A stretch of DNA of 8,905 nt from Aquimonas sp046318115 (GCA_046318115.1 JBKCVA010000144.1:1-8905), one strand, 5' to 3'; shown: positions 1 through 5,708, counted from the stretch's first letter. Numbers and translations: made by a program. The notes: generated from the letters alone by a model not told the origin.

Positions 1-82
1 AAAGGCAATCGTCCTCGACGATCTCCTTCAAAACGGTCAGATGGGTCTGGTCCAGCTTGCGGGGACGGCCTGCTGCGCTCAT
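1..82 (-). CDS. Transposase-like protein, N-terminal fragment (probable IS630 family)
   Basis: Only the first 27 codons are in the window; the gene runs off the left edge. The start is the ATG read on the minus strand at 82-80, and the peptide begins MSAAGRPRKLDQTHLTVLKE followed by IVEDDCL. A short basic GRPRK segment followed by a Leu-rich helix ending in an acidic turn is how the winged helix-turn-helix of many IS630-type transposases begins. The adjoining AT-rich stretch up to about 133 looks like an insertion-sequence end, which supports the reading. No catalytic DDE residues are visible because that part lies outside the window. No convincing ribosome binding site is present. It could instead be an unrelated small DNA-binding protein. 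Confidence 0.5.
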   Translation of the reverse strand, partial: MSAAGRPRKLDQTHLTVLKEIVEDDCL

Positions 83-133
83 GTGTCGCTACTTCACGGA
101 CGGTGCCGCAAGTGTAGCTAATTATGTAGACAC
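1..133 (-). mobile_element. Probable outer end of an IS630-like insertion sequence
   Basis: Read on the minus strand, the 50 bases before the transposase-like start begin TGTCTACATAATTAGCTACA and are clearly more AT-rich than everything around them. This fits the terminal inverted repeat and promoter side of an insertion sequence. IS630 elements insert at TA and duplicate it, and TA dinucleotides occur at the suggested edge. The exact boundary near 133 is an estimate. The other end and the target duplication are outside the window, so it cannot be said whether the element is intact. Confidence 0.4.
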
Positions 134-157
134 CCTCTCAGGGCGTGTCAGAAACCC

Positions 158-179
158 AGACGCCGTAGCGAGGGCGTCT
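158..179. terminator. Hairpin in repeat copy A
   Basis: The 7-bp inverted repeat AGACGCC/GGCGTCT encloses an 8-base loop. The same stem, one base pair longer, is found in repeat copy B. It lies about 135 bases beyond the phosphatase stop codon on the minus strand and has no following T-run, so a classical Rho-independent terminator is doubtful. A REP-like or RNA-stabilising role is equally possible. Confidence 0.4.
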
Positions 180-259
180 CTGGGCGTTCGTGGCAAAGCG
201 CGGCACGTGAATTCGAGGGAGTCTGGTGGACCCAATGACCGCGGAATTCGCTTGGCGCG

Positions 260-288
260 CTGCCGCCACGAGCGGCCAGAGGCGGCAG
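260..288 (-). terminator. GC-rich hairpin just downstream of the alkaline phosphatase gene
   Basis: CTGCCGCC at 260-267 pairs perfectly with GGCGGCAG at 281-288 around a 13-base loop. It lies 25 bases past the phosphatase stop codon on the minus strand. No U-tract follows, so it may protect the mRNA 3' end or be a weak terminator. Repeat copy B has a different hairpin (GCCGCC/GGCGGC, 3356-3370) at the equivalent place. Confidence 0.4.
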
Positions 289-312
289 TAGGCGGAGGGT
301 TCTCGCATGCTC

Positions 313-1977
313 TCAGCGCGGCCCTGCGCGCTCCGCCTGCGCACGCAATGCCGGCTGCGCCTGCAGCAGCAGATGAAAGATCACATTCTGCTCCATCACG
401 CCACGCACGGCCGCCGCGCCGGGACCGATGGCATAGACGCCGACATCCTCGCCACCGTGGGTCTCGCTCTTCAGCGCCCACAGGCTGGGCTGCAGGAAAT
501 CGGGATCGGTGGTGTCGACGTTCTCCAGATCCGGACGCGCGTCACGGGCTTCGAAGCGCGAGGGCTCGTGCGGCTGGCGCTTCACGCCTTCCGGCTGCAG
601 ATCGCTGGCCGCGGCATAGCCGGGCCCATTGATGTAGCCCAGCGTGGTGAACACGCGGCCGGTCATGTCTCGCTTCAACACAACGTCATCGCTGCCCGTA
701 CGGTCGGTGACCTTGCCGAGAATTGGATTGCCGCGATGGCTGTAGCCGGCAAAGCTGAGCACGTGGCTGTGGTCGGCGGTGACCACGATCAGGGTGTCGT
801 CGAGCGAAGTCGCAGCGCGTGCGGCGGCGACGGCCTCCGACAGCGCGATGGTGTCGGTCAGCGCGCGGTAAGCGTTGTTGGCGTGATGGGCGTGGTCGAT
901 GCGACCGCCTTCCACCACCAGCAGGAAGCCCTGCTCGCTGCGCTGCAGACGGGTGATCGCCGCCGACACCATTTCGGCCAGGCTAGGCTCACCGGCCACA
1001 TCAGCGGGGCGATCATGTTCGTACTGCATGTGCCCCGGCTGGAACAGCGCGAAGACCTTGTCGACCGCGCCGAAATCGATCGCCTCGAAGCCCGCACGAT
1101 TCCACGCATACCGCCCCTCGGGATGGCGCGTCTGCCATTCGGCCACAAGGTCGCGACCGTCCTCGCGCAGCCCACGGCTGTCGGGGTACTCCGGATCGCT
1201 CGCCGTCTCCGGCAGGAACATCTGGCGACCGCCGCCCATCACCACTTCGATGCCATCGCCGTGATCGAACTCGACCAGCTGGCGCGCGATGTCCGCGCAA
1301 GCGGCGCGGTCCGCAGCCGGCACCAGGGCATCGGCCTCCCAATCGCGGTGCGGCGTGTGCGCATAGGTCGCCGCCGGCGTGGCGTGGGTGATGCGGGTGG
1401 TCGTGACCACGCCCGTGGCCAGGCCCGCGGCTTCCGCCAGCTGCAGCAGGCTGGGCAACTTCGCGCCCTGCGCCGAGCTGCAGTCACCCAAGCGCGCGCG
1501 ACCGTCGAGACCGATGACGCCAGCACGGGTCTTCACGCCGCTCATCATCGCGCTCATGGTGCCGGCCGAGTCCGGCGTCTGCAGGTCGGTGTTGTAGGTC
1601 TTGCTGTAGCCGGTGTGCGGAAACGCCTCGAAGCTCAGCTGGTTCTCCTCGCCGGTGGCGCCGCGACGTTGGCCGTCGAGGATGCGCGCTGCGGCCACCG
1701 TGGTGGGGCCCATGCCGTCGCCCACGAACAGGATCAGATTACGCGCCGACGCCTGCCCGGCCCCGCGCGCCACCGCGGCGGCCGCGCCCGACTGGAACCA
1801 GGCCTCGGGCGACTCGTTGTGCGCCGCCACACGAAGCTCAGGCTCGGCAGCCCCGGCAGGGGGCGGTACGAGGCCCGCGGGCGGCGAATGGGCGCAGCCG
1901 GCGATGCCGACGCCAAGCAGTGCCGCTGACAGCGCGCGGCGAAGGGATGGAGATCGCAGGATGGCGCAGTCGGGCAT
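313..1977 (-). CDS. Alkaline phosphatase, lipoprotein, vertebrate-like (DSAGT) active site
   Basis: The product is a 554-residue phosphomonoesterase of the alkaline phosphatase superfamily, expected to release inorganic phosphate from organic esters outside the cytoplasm. Visible residues fit the family: FVGDGMG with metal ligand D87, TPDSAGT with nucleophile S137, ITHATPAATYAH with H198 and T200, HRDW with R211, VVEGGRIDHAHH with E356, D361 and H365, TADHSH with D402 and H403, and ETHGGED with H507. The H/T pair and the DSAGT signature resemble animal and many marine bacterial enzymes more than E. coli PhoA, which has TDSAAS and Asp153. The N-terminus has Arg residues, a hydrophobic stretch and a lipobox IAGC (C28), indicating a lipid-anchored protein. 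I chose the ATG at 1977 because that signal sequence follows directly; the frame stays open upstream to 2298 but reads as Arg/Pro-rich non-coding sequence. No clear Shine-Dalgarno or Pho box is visible. Confidence 0.93.
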   Translation of the reverse strand: MPDCAILRSPSLRRALSAALLGVGIAGCAHSPPAGLVPPPAGAAEPELRVAAHNESPEAWFQSGAAAAVARGAGQASARNLILFVGDGMGPTTVAAARILDGQRRGATGEENQLSFEAFPHTGYSKTYNTDLQTPDSAGTMSAMMSGVKTRAGVIGLDGRARLGDCSSAQGAKLPSLLQLAEAAGLATGVVTTTRITHATPAATYAHTPHRDWEADALVPAADRAACADIARQLVEFDHGDGIEVVMGGGRQMFLPETASDPEYPDSRGLREDGRDLVAEWQTRHPEGRYAWNRAGFEAIDFGAVDKVFALFQPGHMQYEHDRPADVAGEPSLAEMVSAAITRLQRSEQGFLLVVEGGRIDHAHHANNAYRALTDTIALSEAVAAARAATSLDDTLIVVTADHSHVLSFAGYSHRGNPILGKVTDRTGSDDVVLKRDMTGRVFTTLGYINGPGYAAASDLQPEGVKRQPHEPSRFEARDARPDLENVDTTDPDFLQPSLWALKSETHGGEDVGVYAIGPGAAAVRGVMEQNVIFHLLLQAQPALRAQAERAGPR

Positions 1978-2007
1978 GTCGGCACAGCGGATCGGGGAGA
2001 GGGGCAG

Positions 2008-2013
2008 AGTGTA
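2008..2013 (-). promoter_or_regulatory. Possible -10 element for the alkaline phosphatase
   Basis: The minus strand reads GGACTACACTCTG, giving a TACACT hexamer about 30 bases before the chosen start codon. No good -35 box lies 16-18 bases further upstream, so this is a weak call from position and similarity only. Confidence 0.22.
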
Positions 2014-2037
2014 GTCCGCGCCTATTGCAGGAATGCC

Positions 2038-2059
2038 TGCCCGCCGCGACCTGCGGGCA
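2038..2059. repeat. Inverted repeat upstream of the alkaline phosphatase
   Basis: TGCCCGC (2038-2044) and GCGGGCA (2053-2059) form a perfect 7-bp stem with an 8-base loop. It overlaps the left edge of the 40-bp repeat at 2055-2094 and lies just upstream of the possible phosphatase promoter, where it could be an operator or a leader structure. Function is unknown. Confidence 0.4.
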
Positions 2060-2094
2060 AGACGGACCCAGTCGCTCCTGGCCTTGATCCGTGG
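2055..2094 (-). repeat. 40-bp dispersed repeat, copy 1 (inverted relative to copy 2)
   Basis: Read on the minus strand, this segment matches 7020-7059 on the plus strand at 34 of 40 positions with no gaps. The match begins with 15 identical bases, CCACGGATCAAGGCC, and ends with TTGCCC. The internal inverted repeat is degraded here. It lies 77 bases upstream of the phosphatase start and points towards that gene, as copy 2 points towards the NDUFA9-like gene. Confidence 0.75.
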
Positions 2095-2437
2095 CCGCGA
2101 GCCCGGCGCAGGTCCGGACGGGTTCGGCCGCCACGCGGCGACGCCTTCGCTTCGCCCGAGTGCGCGGGGCCCGACACTGCGGTCATCGACCCGCGGGCGC
2201 GCCCCACGGGTCGCGCGACAACGCGCAACGCTTCGGCCTTGCCAAGGGGCGCCTGTCAAGGGCGGCGCGCAGCACCGGGCGCGGCCGGCGCAATGCACCG
2301 AACGTCTGCCACTGTGCGGTTAATTACGCTCAATGCGCGGCCAAATGTTCCCGAATGGTCCCAAGAATCGGTCGACAGGACGATGCCCGACAAGGCTAAG
2401 TGGAGACCCCTGCCACCACACGCTCACGAGGTGTTCC
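2095..2437. other. Intergenic region with no supported gene
   Basis: This is the divergent gap between the phosphatase and the acidic repeat protein. I see no reading frame with a ribosome binding site or family signature. It holds one inverted repeat, CGACCCG/CGGGTCG, around 2187-2213. The plus strand at 2317-2336 contains a less GC-rich patch (GGTTAATTACGCTCAATG) that could be the -10 region for the downstream gene, but no matching -35 is visible. A TTGACA hexamer on the minus strand at 2259-2254 lacks a -10 partner. Confidence 0.5.
2428..2433 (+). promoter_or_regulatory. Ribosome binding site deciding the start of the acidic repeat protein
   Basis: GAGGTG lies 4 bases before the ATG at 2438. 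It selects this start over the in-frame upstream ATG at 2333, and the chosen start is also the one that places a hydrophobic signal sequence at the N-terminus. Confidence 0.6.
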
Positions 2438-3103
2438 ATGCGCGTCTTCGTTATCGGTCTGATCACTGCCGGCAGCTTCATGATGCTCTCCGCTGACACA
2501 CGCGGCATCGACCTGCCTTCCGCCGAATGGTGCAGCACCGGCACGCTGGTGCCCGTGGCGGAATTCCACTTCTATCCAGAAGCCTTCAAGGGCCTGCCGC
2601 AGGAGACTGTTCCGCGCGGGCCTGTGTTCAAGATGGTGGGGGAATTCGATGACGACTACCCCACCGATCCGCGCGAGGAGGAGGAGGAGGAAGGCGAAGA
2701 GGGCGTCCGCTCGCCCTTGCCCGAAGACGCGCTGCCCAAGATGGTCGGTGAATTCGATGATGACTATCCCACCGACCCCCGCGACGAGGAGGAGGACGAG
2801 GAAAGCACGACACGTGTGCGTTCGCCGCACCCCGGCGACGCGCTTCCGAAGATGGTGGGCGAGTTCGACGAGGACTATCCGATCGACCCGCGCGAGGAAG
2901 ACGAAGAAGAGGTCGAGCAGGTGCGCACCGCGCTGGCGATGGCCAGCGAGCACTGCAGCCAGTTCACCTTGGCCAAGCAGGCCAGTGAAGACCACGGCGA
3001 AGTCATTGCGGTCGCCGAGTGGCCGCGGTCGCTGGTCGACACCGGCGCGGGCCGCTACAGCCTGAAGCAGGGTGCCGCCGGGCTCTGCCTGCGCTGCGAA
3101 TGA
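2438..3103 (+). CDS. Exported acidic protein with three tandem KMVGEFDDDYPTDPR repeats, function unknown
   Basis: I do not recognise this 221-residue protein. Residues 1-20 (MRVFVIGLITAGSFMMLSAD) look like a signal peptide, so export to the periplasm or beyond is likely. Three imperfect repeats start at residues 65, 101 and 138 with periods of 36 and 37 residues. Each unit opens with KMVGEFD(D/E)DYP(T/I)DPR, continues into a run of Glu/Asp, and in the first two copies ends VRSP(L/H)P(E/G)DALP. The acidic runs could bind cations such as calcium, but no canonical EF-hand or RTX motif is present. Four Cys (32, 173, 217, 220) flank the repeats and could form disulphides outside the cytoplasm. The start is fixed by the RBS and signal peptide. 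A 199-codon antisense frame exists, but it is the complement of this repetitive sequence and lacks these supports. Confidence 0.8.
   Translation: MRVFVIGLITAGSFMMLSADTRGIDLPSAEWCSTGTLVPVAEFHFYPEAFKGLPQETVPRGPVFKMVGEFDDDYPTDPREEEEEEGEEGVRSPLPEDALPKMVGEFDDDYPTDPRDEEEDEESTTRVRSPHPGDALPKMVGEFDEDYPIDPREEDEEEVEQVRTALAMASEHCSQFTLAKQASEDHGEVIAVAEWPRSLVDTGAGRYSLKQGAAGLCLRCE
2630..2935 (+). repeat. In-frame tandem repeat, 2 full units and one partial
   Basis: Units begin with the AAG codons at 2630, 2738 and 2849, giving spacings of 108 and 111 bases; the third unit fades after the acidic run. Synonymous changes between copies (for example GATGACGACTACCCC against GATGATGACTATCCC) show that the duplication is not recent, while the encoded KMVGEFDDDYPTDPR is identical in the first two units. 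Confidence 0.9.
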
Positions 3104-3154
3104 TCCGGCGACACCGCGACGGCGTCACCCAGGATTCCAGGCACGGCATGGCGC

Positions 3155-3183
3155 GCGGCCGTGGGCGATTCGCCCGCGGCCGC
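3155..3183. terminator. Strong hairpin downstream of the acidic repeat protein
   Basis: GCGGCCGTGGGCG (3155-3167) pairs with CGCCCGCGGCCGC (3171-3183) over 13 bp with one G-U type pair and a 3-base loop. It begins 51 bases after the stop codon in a convergent intergenic region. There is no T-run on either side, so it is either a non-canonical terminator usable from both strands or an mRNA-protecting structure. Confidence 0.5.
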
Positions 3184-3239
3184 CTGCGCGAACCGGTCAG
3201 GCACTCGCGCATTCCGAGCCAGGGCTGTACCCAGAGCCC

Positions 3240-3413
3240 GTGTAGGAGCCCAGACGCCCTGACGAGGGCGTCTCTGCACGTCCTTGGCAAAGCGCGGCAG
3301 CTGAATTCGAGGGCGTTTGGCGAGCCGAATAACCGCGGAATTCGCGCAGTGCGCTGCCGCCAGGGGCGGCCAGGGGCAACCGCAGAAAACAGAGTCCCCT
3401 CCCATGCTGTCAG
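3240..3413. repeat. Structured dispersed repeat, copy B
   Basis: This is the second copy of the element at 145-316, in the same orientation. It begins GTGTAGGAGCCC and contains AGACGCCC/GGGCGTCT (3252-3259 with 3266-3273, loop of 6), the TGAATTCGAGGG and ACCGCGGAATTCGC blocks, and GCCGCC/GGCGGC (3356-3361 with 3365-3370). It ends in ATGCTGTCAG, where TCA is the stop codon of the minus-strand TPR gene. A GTAG tetranucleotide directly before a palindrome recalls REP sequences mobilised by RAYT transposases. That link is a resemblance only; no RAYT gene is in the window. Confidence 0.85.
3252..3273. terminator. Hairpin in repeat copy B
   Basis: Perfect 8-bp stem AGACGCCC/GGGCGTCT with loop TGACGA, preceded by GTAGGAGCCC. 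It lies about 140 bases beyond the stop codon of the TPR gene on the minus strand and about 150 beyond the stop of the acidic repeat protein on the plus strand. The stem is better paired here than in copy A. Confidence 0.45.
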
Positions 3414-5572
3414 GGCCGCTTGCGCGTCCAGTTGAGAACAGCCTCGATCAGCGCCTCCATCTGCTGGCGCTGCTCGCCGGACAACTCAAGCTCGGCCAGC
3501 ACGAAGTAGGCGGTGCGCAGCACCTCACGCCAGCGCGGCTTTTCGGGCAGGGTGTCGAGGCTGAGGTAACGATCCATCGCGCGAACACGCAAGCGGCCTT
3601 CGTCGATGGTGATGCGCCAGACGCCGCTGCGCTCGGCGAGGTCGATCCGGGTTTTGCGCGTCAGCCGCTCCCACAGGTCGAGGCTGAGCTGCATCAGCTG
3701 CACCAGCAGCGCGCGGAAGCGCTGCTGCGGCTCGCTGGCGGGGGCCGTGGTCTCGTCTTCGGCCGGCTCCGCCAGCGCACTGAGCCCGGCGATCGGCACC
3801 TGCGATTCCGCAGGCCTCGGCCGCAGCAGCAGAACGCCGAGCTCCTCCTCGAGCGATAGACGCTGCAGGCTGAAGCTCAGTCCAGCCAGCAGGCCGCTTT
3901 CGACGCTGTCTTCGCCCGTCGCGATCTGCGATTCGTCGACCAGCGAGGCCTGCTCGACGCGGGACTGTGCCGCGGCGGCTGCAGATTCGCCGATCACGCT
4001 CGCGAGTGCGCTGCCGCGAACACCGTCGACGCGAGCCCCCAGCAGGTCGGCCGCCGCGCGCGTGACCGCGCGGATCTGGCCGCTGGCGTCGAACACCAGG
4101 GCCGGGCTGCCCTCGCGATCCAGCAGCCATTCCATCGAACGCAGGTCGGCGCGGAGCGCATCCGCGGCGCGGCGCGCCTCGGCGATGCGCTGTTCCAGGC
4201 GCTGCCGCTCCTCGCGGGCCTGCAAGCGCTGCAGGTAGAGGCGGCGCTGGAAGAACAGCACAAGGCCCGCAACCACCAACAGCGCACCGGCGCCCAACAC
4301 CAGCGTCTGCGCGCGACGCCGCGCGATCTCGGAGGTCTGCAGGGCGTTCTCGCGCTGCAGCCGGTCGCGCTCGGCCTCTGCGAGCGTCAGATCGAGACGG
4401 ACCCGCAAGGCATCCAGTCGCTGGCTGTGCCGGGCCTCGTCGAGCCCGCGCTGCAGGCGCAGATGCTCGCGCAGGTGCTGCAGTGCGTCCTGCGGACGCC
4501 CCATGCGCTCGGCCAACTCCGCCAGCAGCGCTTCCGCTTCCGGCGCCAGCGTGGGCTCCACGTCGGCATCGACCTTCAGCACGCGCATCAAGGACGCGTA
4601 GGCCTCAGCCACCTGCGCGGGGGAGTCGGCGAGACGCGCTTCGATGACCTCGGCGGCGAGCAATTCGGAGCGGCCCAACTGGGCCGCCGCCTCCCGTGCG
4701 CGCAGCAGCCAGAGAGGCGCCAGTTCGGGCGCATGCTCGGCTTCGATGCGTGCACGCCGCAAGGCAAGACGCATCCGCTGCCGTGATGCGTTGGTTGCTG
4801 CATACAGAGACCAGGCCTCATCGAAACTGGCGCGGGCCTGATCGATGCGGCCGCTGCCCGCTTCCAGCAGGGCCAACTCCTCAAGCGCTCCACCGATCAG
4901 CTGGGGCGAGCCGGAGGCCCGATGCAGGGACAGGGCGCGCTCGAGCATGTCGATGGCGCGGCGGGTGTCGCCCAGCTCGCCATAGAGGCCGCCGATGTTC
5001 GCCAGCGTGCTGGCGATGTCGCGATCGCCCTGCTGCTGCTTGGCCGCCAGGCTCGCCTGCAGGTGTCCGAGAGCCGCGCCATAGTCACCCATCTGCCAAT
5101 AGGCGACGCCGACATCGTTCTCACTGATGGCGATCGCCGAAACATCGCGCAGCGAGCGGGCGATCGCCAGCGCCTCCAGAAAGCTGCCAAGCGCGGCCGC
5201 CGGCTCACCGCGCGCGTAGGCCAACTGCCCCCGGCGGCGAGCGATGCGCTGGGAGGCGAGTGGATCCTCGACCTGCCCCAGCAACAGCGCGGCACGATCG
5301 AGTGCGGCTTGGGCTCGCTCCACCTCGCCCCCTTGGGTGGCGAGCTGCGCGGCGTGCATCAAGGCCTCGAAGGCGCTGTCGAAATCATTCGCTGTGCGCA
5401 GCGACTCGGCCGCGCGCTCGCACAGCTGCAGCGCCTCGCGTGGCCGCTCCTGACGCGACTCGCGGCACTGCTCGAGCGCCGACGCCACAGGCGGATCCAC
5501 GGGCGCCTGCGCCGATGCCGCAAAGGCCAACAGCATGCCCGTCGCCGGGAGCCACTGGATGCCCCGCCCCAT
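3410..5572 (-). CDS. Membrane TPR sensor protein with PAS-like segment and unidentified C-terminal output domain
   Basis: The 720-residue product starts with a signal peptide (MGRGIQWLPATGMLLAFAAS, probable cleavage after AQA at 23). Helical TPR-like repeats fill about 30-380, clearest at NDVGVAYWQMGDYGAALGHL (152-171) and the following LANIGGLYGELGDTRRAIDM (190-209). A heptad-like charged helix (about 390-420) leads to one membrane span (422-441) and a second coiled coil (443-485). A PAS-like segment follows (about 477-580, with ALVFDASGQIRAVTRAAADL at 491-510). The last 100 residues (618-720) form a conserved-looking block with LDLWERLTRKTRIDLAERSG and RWREVLRTAYFVL. The TPR part should be periplasmic and the C-terminus cytoplasmic. 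No histidine-kinase, GGDEF, EAL or cyclase signature is visible, so how it signals is unknown. The start at 5572 is chosen from the signal peptide and a GGAG seven bases upstream; the frame stays open to 5812. Confidence 0.85.
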   Translation of the reverse strand: MGRGIQWLPATGMLLAFAASAQAPVDPPVASALEQCRESRQERPREALQLCERAAESLRTANDFDSAFEALMHAAQLATQGGEVERAQAALDRAALLLGQVEDPLASQRIARRRGQLAYARGEPAAALGSFLEALAIARSLRDVSAIAISENDVGVAYWQMGDYGAALGHLQASLAAKQQQGDRDIASTLANIGGLYGELGDTRRAIDMLERALSLHRASGSPQLIGGALEELALLEAGSGRIDQARASFDEAWSLYAATNASRQRMRLALRRARIEAEHAPELAPLWLLRAREAAAQLGRSELLAAEVIEARLADSPAQVAEAYASLMRVLKVDADVEPTLAPEAEALLAELAERMGRPQDALQHLREHLRLQRGLDEARHSQRLDALRVRLDLTLAEAERDRLQRENALQTSEIARRRAQTLVLGAGALLVVAGLVLFFQRRLYLQRLQAREERQRLEQRIAEARRAADALRADLRSMEWLLDREGSPALVFDASGQIRAVTRAAADLLGARVDGVRGSALASVIGESAAAAAQSRVEQASLVDESQIATGEDSVESGLLAGLSFSLQRLSLEEELGVLLLRPRPAESQVPIAGLSALAEPAEDETTAPASEPQQRFRALLVQLMQLSLDLWERLTRKTRIDLAERSGVWRITIDEGRLRVRAMDRYLSLDTLPEKPRWREVLRTAYFVLAELELSGEQRQQMEALIEAVLNWTRKRP

Positions 5573-5647
5573 CGCCTCGCTCCGACGCCCAGATCGCACT
5601 ACGCTTCCCTCGCTGCACCGTTCCATCGAGCCCCGAACTTTCGCACA

Positions 5648-5677
5648 TCGGCCCCACGATGCGGGCCGACGATCGTC
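5648..5677. promoter_or_regulatory. Overlapping palindromes in the divergent TPR sensor / GNAT gap, candidate operator
   Basis: TCGGCCC (5648-5654) pairs with GGGCCGA (5663-5669) as a 7-bp inverted repeat. It overlaps by two bases the perfect 10-bp palindrome GACGATCGTC (5668-5677). They lie in the 136-base gap between divergent genes, 31 bases before the GNAT start, where a regulator could control one or both genes. No cognate regulator is in the window, and no clear -35/-10 pair is visible; a CTACGCT at about 5598-5604 could be a weak plus-strand -10. Confidence 0.35.
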
Positions 5678-5708
5678 ATGCGCCGCGTCAATTTTTGCGA
5701 GGAATGCC

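Larger units (their letters stand above)
145..316. repeat. Structured dispersed repeat, copy A
   Basis: This segment is colinear with 3240-3413 (copy B). Over 155-251 against 3249-3345 I count 81 identities in 97 positions without gaps, including shared blocks of 14, 15, 12 and 14 bases. Similarity continues more patchily to the ATGCTSTCAG at the right end, whose TCA is the stop codon (TGA) of the minus-strand phosphatase. Two hairpins are present: AGACGCC/GGCGTCT (158-164 with 173-179) and CTGCCGCC/GGCGGCAG (260-267 with 281-288). Between them lie TGAATTCGAGGG and ACCGCGGAATTCGC. It sits between the insertion-sequence end and the phosphatase gene and could act as a transcript 3' end or a REP/BIME-like element. 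Confidence 0.85.

Noticed and set aside
307..1929. Plus-strand open frame of 540 codons opposite the phosphatase
   Set aside because: It is the exact complement of a gene with all alkaline phosphatase motifs, has no ribosome binding site or family signature, and is His/Arg/Ala-rich as expected for an antisense shadow in GC-rich DNA.
2250..2262. CTGTCA as half of a Pho box
   Set aside because: There is only one half-site, with no second CTGTCAT-like half 11 bases away, so PhoB control is not supported.
1978..2298. N-terminal extension of the phosphatase to position 2298
   Set aside because: The extra 107 residues are Arg/Pro-rich and would bury the lipoprotein signal sequence. They also overlap the 40-bp repeat and hairpins, which look intergenic.
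2095..2330. Possible small RNA or tRNA gene
   Set aside because: No cloverleaf, no conserved loop sequence and no promoter-terminator pair could be seen.
2740..2760. TGAATTCGA shared between the acidic gene repeats and the intergenic repeats
   Set aside because: The match is 9 bases only and is explained by the Glu-Phe-Asp codons; there is no extended similarity.
2630..2935. CRISPR-like array
   Set aside because: The 108/111-base repeats are coding, in frame and diverged, without short identical repeats and unique spacers.
2396..2995. Minus-strand 199-codon frame with Leu/Val-rich repeats opposite the acidic protein
   Set aside because: The hydrophobic runs are the complement of the Glu/Asp codons. 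The plus frame has a good ribosome binding site, a signal peptide at the start and a hairpin after the stop.
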